This document shows, piece by piece, positions 59,641 to 64,000 of a DNA stretch of 64,000 nucleotides. Position numbers and translations under genes: made by a program. Under the pieces are notes generated by a model that was not told the origin of the DNA, did no database searches, and worked only from the letters and a program-made list of their open reading frames with translations. Numbering within the stretch: the stretch's first letter is position 1; each line of letters opens with the position of its first letter. Source of the stretch: Scatophagus argus (taxonomy: Eukaryota; Chordata; Actinopteri; Scatophagidae); NCBI RefSeq assembly GCF_020382885.2, contig NC_058498.1:7290501-7354500 (forward strand), given 5' to 3'.

Positions 59641-60930
59641 ATGCTTGAGCTCAGTTCTCCTTTTTCACTTATTTGCGTGTTTTGCTGACCCTCCTGGTTT
59701 GCAGGGATCTGCAGCTCAGTGAGTGTCCAGCAGGGGGAGCAGGAAGGCCTCTCTTCAGTGTCAGCTGCTGCTGCCCTCTGTTCATTCTTGATGAAACTAT
59801 TAAAATCTTCTACTAGGACTGCTTTCTAGAGTTTGCTTGTATCCCACTACTGTACTACACCCTAGTTATATGCAGTATGTCTTTACATACTGTTTGTGTA
59901 GTTAGTATACAAAGAAATCAACACTTTTTATTTTATGTACTGATATGTACTGATAGTACTTAAACGTCAGTCACTGTCCAGCTTTGGATTGTTACTGCTA
60001 ACTGAAATTTACACAGAGAAATTTAATTTTCTGCCATCTGTTGTGGAGTGTAACTCAAAAAAGCAAATTCAGTATGCATACCAACACAATACAGAACCTG
60101 ATTGTGATCAATACATTGAATTGAATTGATGGTGGTTAACATTATTTTAACTACATGTCACTAACCACTAATCATGCCTCTGTTACCATTTTAAGAACAT
60201 TTAGTCCATAAAATGTCCCAAATGGTGATTAAAGGCTCATCACAAGTTTTGAGGTGATGCCTTCAATTGTCTCGCTTTGTTGGACCAAAACCAGAGAAAA
60301 GACTTGATGAGCAAATCGATGTCGAATTCTCTGTTAATTGACTTTATTTACAATTTACACACTAATAACTTCAGTCCCAGTCAGGCTCTTTGAAATTAAA
60401 GTTCCTGGCGGGGTTTCTGATGTGCGCAGTGTCTTAATGTTTCAGAGACTTGAGTCATCCACAGGACAAATGTGCATATTTTTATTTCTAGTAATGCAAA
60501 AAAAAATAACCAGTTAGCCATATGAACTGCTTTTGCATTTTAGAGTTTGGCATGATCACAGAAACATGCTTCTTTTAAACAGAAATGCTACACAATCAAC
60601 TCACTATAGTTTATATTCCAACAAATAAAACAAAAGTAATTCGAGAACAGCGTGGTGAGCTGTTGATGAAGTTCTTTGACGGCATCAGGGATCGTCACTA
60701 TTGTTGCCTTTATTTATTTATTTTGACATGTAATACAAAAAACTCATCCCCACGTTATATTTTCCTTCAGTCAGTTAATTTTGCAGGAAAAAAAACAAAA
60801 CATTTTGTCATGTTTAGCTGCAGTTAATGGCAATGACACTCGTGAATGTCAGTCTCAGTCAGAACCAGGGAGCTGATTGATTGCTGACTTTCATAGGGGG
60901 GAATAAAAAAAAAGGGGGCAAAAACACACA

Positions 60931-61375
60931 AGCCTCATCAACATCAGTGGAGCTGATGTGGAGCAGCTGGACAGCTTTAAGTTCCTGGGAATTAACACCA
61001 CAGAGACCGTGTCGTGGTTATCACACACATCTCCACCCGGGTGGAGACAGCTCGAAAACAACCGCACCTCTTAAGGAAAGGCTAAGGCTAAAGTCTGGTC
61101 AAACTGGTGCGGGATATGCACGGACAGGAAGGTTCTGCTGCAAGGTGGGGTGTGTGGGTGTGTGTGTGTGTGTGTGTGGGGGGGGGGGGGTTAAAACTGC
61201 CCAGGACTTCATTAGTACCAATCTACTGAGCGTAAAATTAAAAGACAACACCCACCCCAACCACAGCCTCTCCACCCTGCTGTTACAGAACCGTTTCTTC
61301 TCTCAGACTCCTGAACTCCCAACACGAAAACTGCTTTATTTCATGACTTGGTTATTTATTTATTCATTTAAATAA
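60931..61375 (+). mobile_element. LINE reverse-transcriptase 3' fragment
   Basis: The plus strand reads SLINISGADVEQLDSFKFLG then INTTETVSWLSH, the FKFLG block late in the RT region of fish non-LTR elements. Further on, after frame shifts, it reads HPNHSLSTLLLQNRFFSQTP, similar to the C-terminal HPxHxLF region. It is damaged and interrupted by a (GT)n(G)n tract at 61146-61190. Confidence 0.65.
61146..61190. repeat. (GT)n(G)n tract
   Basis: A GT repeat passing directly into a run of 11-12 G, inside the LINE fragment. Confidence 0.93.
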
Positions 61376-61992
61376 CTTTGTTTTTGTACGTAGCATCAGG
61401 AGCTATAATTTGGTTACACAACGTTGTGTTGTATAGTTTAATTGAATCTGAAGTGTGACCACGTAGTACCCTTTATCTCAGTACCAACAAAGACCGCAAC
61501 CCTTACAGCATTTGGAGTACCTAACCATAATATTCATTTGAAAATGACCGCTGTCCACTGGGCCGCGCTTTCACACACTGCTTTTAAAGGAAAATAAAAA
61601 TTTAAATGAACTATGTTTATCTTACAGCAGAGGCAACAGTCTCCATTTTACAGGTCAGAAATTCTAAAACTTTGGGTGTCCTCTTACACCAACACTCTCA
61701 ACAACAAACATTCTCAGAAGTCAAACAGGTCAACCGGGGAATATTAGTATTCATCCTCTCTGTGGTAAAGATACCTTGATCCCTTTACATTTATCTTTAG
61801 CACATGAATACACAATCGTCGTCTTGCATGTATAAACCATGAGGTAATAATGTTACACAGGGATGTGACTGTCTGAAGAGCCAGGGTGCGTTTGAGTACA
61901 TTCACCTCCACTTCCTGTCCATTACTGCTGCAAGAACATTAGTGTATAATATACTATATTAAAAGAGTAGCTCAGCAACTTGAATAATACAG

Positions 61993-62343
61993 TTATTCAC
62001 TTTCTTGCATATAGATTATAGTAAATATGAAGCTGGAGCCAGCAGCTGTTAGCTTAGCTTAGCATGAAGATGGGAAACGGGAGAAACGGCTGGCTTGTGC
62101 CAGCAATTTGCTTTTTGATGGGGGTTAGTACAAAACAAACAATCACTGTGCTAATAAGCGATCTTTAGAGGATTTGGCAGGCAGATTTCTTAACCTTTGT
62201 ACAGAGTCAGGCTAGCTGTTTCCCTTCATTTGCAGTCTTTATGCTAAGCTAAGCTAAGAGCCTCTGGCTTTACCTTTATATTTACATTACAAACATGGAA
62301 GTGGAATCAGTCTTCTCATCTAAATCTGCAAGAAAGAAAATAA
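61993..62343. mobile_element. MITE with TTAGCTTAGC inverted ends
   Basis: Long imperfect terminal inverted repeats: the left holds TTATTCACTTTCTTGCA and GTTAGCTTAGCTTAGCAT; the reverse complement of the right holds TTATTTTCTTTCTTGCA and CTTAGCTTAGCTTAGCAT. The 351-base element has no coding capacity. It resembles a very abundant teleost MITE known by its repeated TTAGCTTAGC motif; the superfamily is not determined. Confidence 0.8.
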
Positions 62344-63064
62344 TCTCCTAATCCAGATGCTGAACTATTCCGTATACCAAAGGTCTTGTACGTACAGTAC
62401 TTGATATAGTACAATACACAATACAATGTCCATACCCCTTCTGTTTTGATGCTGTACAAGTGATGCTTTGCAGTCATCATAAATACATTTGGTAACAAAG
62501 TTTGATATTTCAGCACACATAGCAAACATGACACAACTTAGGTATGACAACATGGTCCACCTGTGACAACAGAAAACTTTGAAGCTGCCACCATAGGCCA
62601 GCTCTGCCTGTAAAAGTGGCACTGCTATGGCTTCACTTTGACTTGGAAAGAACAGGGAAAGGGAAAACACACAGATCCTGGGTTCAAACTGAGTCACACA
62701 AGGGTGATCTGGGAGGAGGTAGTACAGGCACATGGCCTCATGTTAGAGTCTTCAGTTTAGTTAAATCCCTGTTTTTTTGTCCAGAGTGAGACAGAGAGAG
62801 AAATCAGACGAAGGTCAGGGAAAAAAAATGACAAGTGCTGCAAATATAAAGACAATTACATGTTTTAGTTTCCCTGAATACAGCTTTCGTGTGACTTCCA
62901 CCTAACTTCGCAGGGCTAATGTGGGGAAAGCTGACCTGTACGTCCACAAACAGGACCTCGAACTTCTCAGGTCCCAGTTTGTATTCATAACATTCAGTAA
63001 TCTTTGTGAGCTCTTATTCCTCTCAGTCTGATCTCGGTCCATCTCACTCTGCAGTCAGCGGGGT

Positions 63065-63339
63065 TCACTGTCCCGATGCGTAGGGCCAGCTGATGGAGCT
63101 CCCTGATAGCTGCATGTCTCGGATCAGCGTCTCGATGGGTGTTTTGCCCACCAGCCGCATGAAGAAGAGCTGGGAGATGAGGTTGGCTGGCACGGCGCGC
63201 AGAGCCGGGAGGCGCAGCAGCAAGCGGCCAAAGCGCTGAGGCTGGTTGGGATACTGCAACCTCTCATACTCCGTCAGGGCAACCTGGGCCTTCTCCTGCA
63301 AGGACTCCACGTGGGCTGGATCAGTTAGACCACATGCAT
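63065..63339 (-). CDS. nr2f6: nr2f6 last coding exon
   Basis: It starts two bases into Asp (G|AT) after a CTACAG acceptor and ends at TGA (63065-63067). It encodes helices 9-12 of the ligand-binding domain. Confidence 0.9.
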
Positions 63340-63855
63340 CTGTAGAGAAGAGAAAAAGAGGATGTTGTGATTTTACATGATTATGTTATGATTTTATTTT
63401 TATTGTGAGCTAACTGTCTCCTGGTTGTAGCTTACTGAATGGACAATTGGTCAGTTGATTGTGCCCCTTCAGACTGACATTCAGTCCAGTCAAAGGATCC
63501 CGGGAGCAGGGCCATTTAATGTCCAACTGACTCAGAAAGATGAACCCCGTCTAACACCCCAGACAGTTTTGCTTTAGTTAAGACGCATCATTCAGGTAAC
63601 CTTCTTACCGGGTGAAAAGAGTACAATGGCTTTGAGGCAGCTGTACTCAGCTGTGTCCACCTGCAGCCTGTTCAGTTTGTCCACCTGGTCCTGGAAAACC
63701 CTGACCTGGTCCATGAAAGACACTACACGCTCAGCGGACATGGGTGACGAGTGAAACCCAGCAGCTGCCAGCAGAGGAGCCATATGTATCGGCAAAGCTG
63801 ACTGAGCCGCGTTGAGGATGAACAGTTCGCTCCAGCTCAGCCTCAACAGCGCCAC
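63065..63855 (-). CDS. nr2f6: NR2F6 (COUP-TF family nuclear receptor), 3' part only
   Basis: The last two coding exons of an orphan nuclear receptor: 63855-63609 and 63339-63065 on the minus strand. They encode most of the ligand-binding domain: [20 protein letters not shown], then [20 protein letters not shown], then [20 protein letters not shown] and, at the end, [20 protein letters not shown] followed by [20 protein letters not shown] and SGQ. The AF-2 helix (PIETLIRDM) is intact. The ending with WPYASGQ and the text around the exon junction fit NR2F6 better than NR2F1/2, which are also close. The DNA-binding domain and the start lie beyond the right edge of the window. NR2F proteins mostly act as transcriptional repressors. 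Confidence 0.88.
63340..63608 (-). other. nr2f6 last intron
   Basis: A 269-base intron with a GTAAGA donor and a CTACAG acceptor; nothing else seen. Confidence 0.8.
63609..63855 (-). CDS. nr2f6: nr2f6 penultimate coding exon
   Basis: It encodes the region from [12 protein letters not shown] to [10 protein letters not shown]. The first codon is GTG (Val) after a GACAG acceptor; it is not a start codon. Confidence 0.9.
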
Positions 63856-64000
63856 CTGTCGGGTAGGTTGTATTTGTAAAGGTTAGTTAGAGAAGTGGGT
63901 CGCAATAGAACCTTTTCACATTTTGACATAGTAGAGAAAGCACTGAATGATGTTTTATACATACGTCCTAGACACCTTTTCTTAATGTGATGTGTAAATA
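63856..64000 (-). other. nr2f6: nr2f6 intron continuing past the window
   Basis: Sequence upstream of the penultimate exon; no exon visible before the window edge. Confidence 0.7.

Larger units (their letters stand above)
59641..63064. other. ocln-nr2f6 convergent intergenic region / nr2f6 3' UTR
   Basis: It contains a LINE fragment (60931-61375) and a MITE (61993-62343). The part nearest 63064 should be nr2f6 3' UTR on the minus strand, and several TTTATT words (for example near 60713 and 61346) could be minus-strand AATAAA signals; none stands out. Confidence 0.5.

Noticed and set aside
1..64000. tRNA, rRNA, CRISPR, bacterial operon or phage-like structure
   Set aside because: None seen. 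The only tRNA-like sequence is the head of the SINE at 38675-38945.

Overview
This is a gene-dense piece of a teleost, probably percomorph, nuclear chromosome. Every gene has GT-AG introns, the proteins are vertebrate orthologues, and the introns carry typical fish elements: degenerate Tc1/mariner copies, a tRNA-derived SINE, AT-rich MITEs and LINE 3' ends. There is nothing prokaryotic, viral or CRISPR-like. Genes were identified by reading the spliced exons against remembered family sequences; no database search was run.

Layout from left to right. (1) csnk1g2, casein kinase 1 gamma 2, + strand, 11 coding exons from 3575 to 30898, with a large first intron and a 34-codon cassette exon near the C-terminus; all splice junctions keep frame and give 449 aa (415 aa if the cassette is skipped). 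(2) mfsd12, a lysosomal/melanosomal MFS transporter of the cysteine-importer family, + strand, 9 coding exons from 34162 to 40727, 463 aa. (3) ocln, the tight-junction protein occludin, + strand, a likely noncoding exon ending at 42643, then 8 coding exons from 46353 to 58331, 549 aa, with a long 3' UTR probably ending near 59640. (4) nr2f6, an orphan nuclear receptor of the COUP-TF family, - strand, only the last two coding exons (63855 down to 63065); the rest lies beyond the right edge. It is convergent with ocln.

The genes do not form a pathway. One encodes a membrane-anchored kinase, one an organelle transporter, one a junction protein and one a transcription factor. Their linkage is of evolutionary interest: from general knowledge, the human counterparts of csnk1g2, mfsd12 and nr2f6 are on 19p13, whereas OCLN is on 5q13.

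The noncoding part holds three copies of one short Tc1/mariner family (two intronic, one just 3' of mfsd12), a separate decayed Tc1-like transposase in csnk1g2 intron 5, two oppositely oriented SINE copies flanking mfsd12 exons 3-7, two MITEs with clear terminal inverted repeats, two LINE fragments and many microsatellites. One (TG)n tract lies directly against a csnk1g2 splice acceptor. I did not find a convincing undescribed biological system; the observations most worth checking are cis-regulatory and RNA-level.
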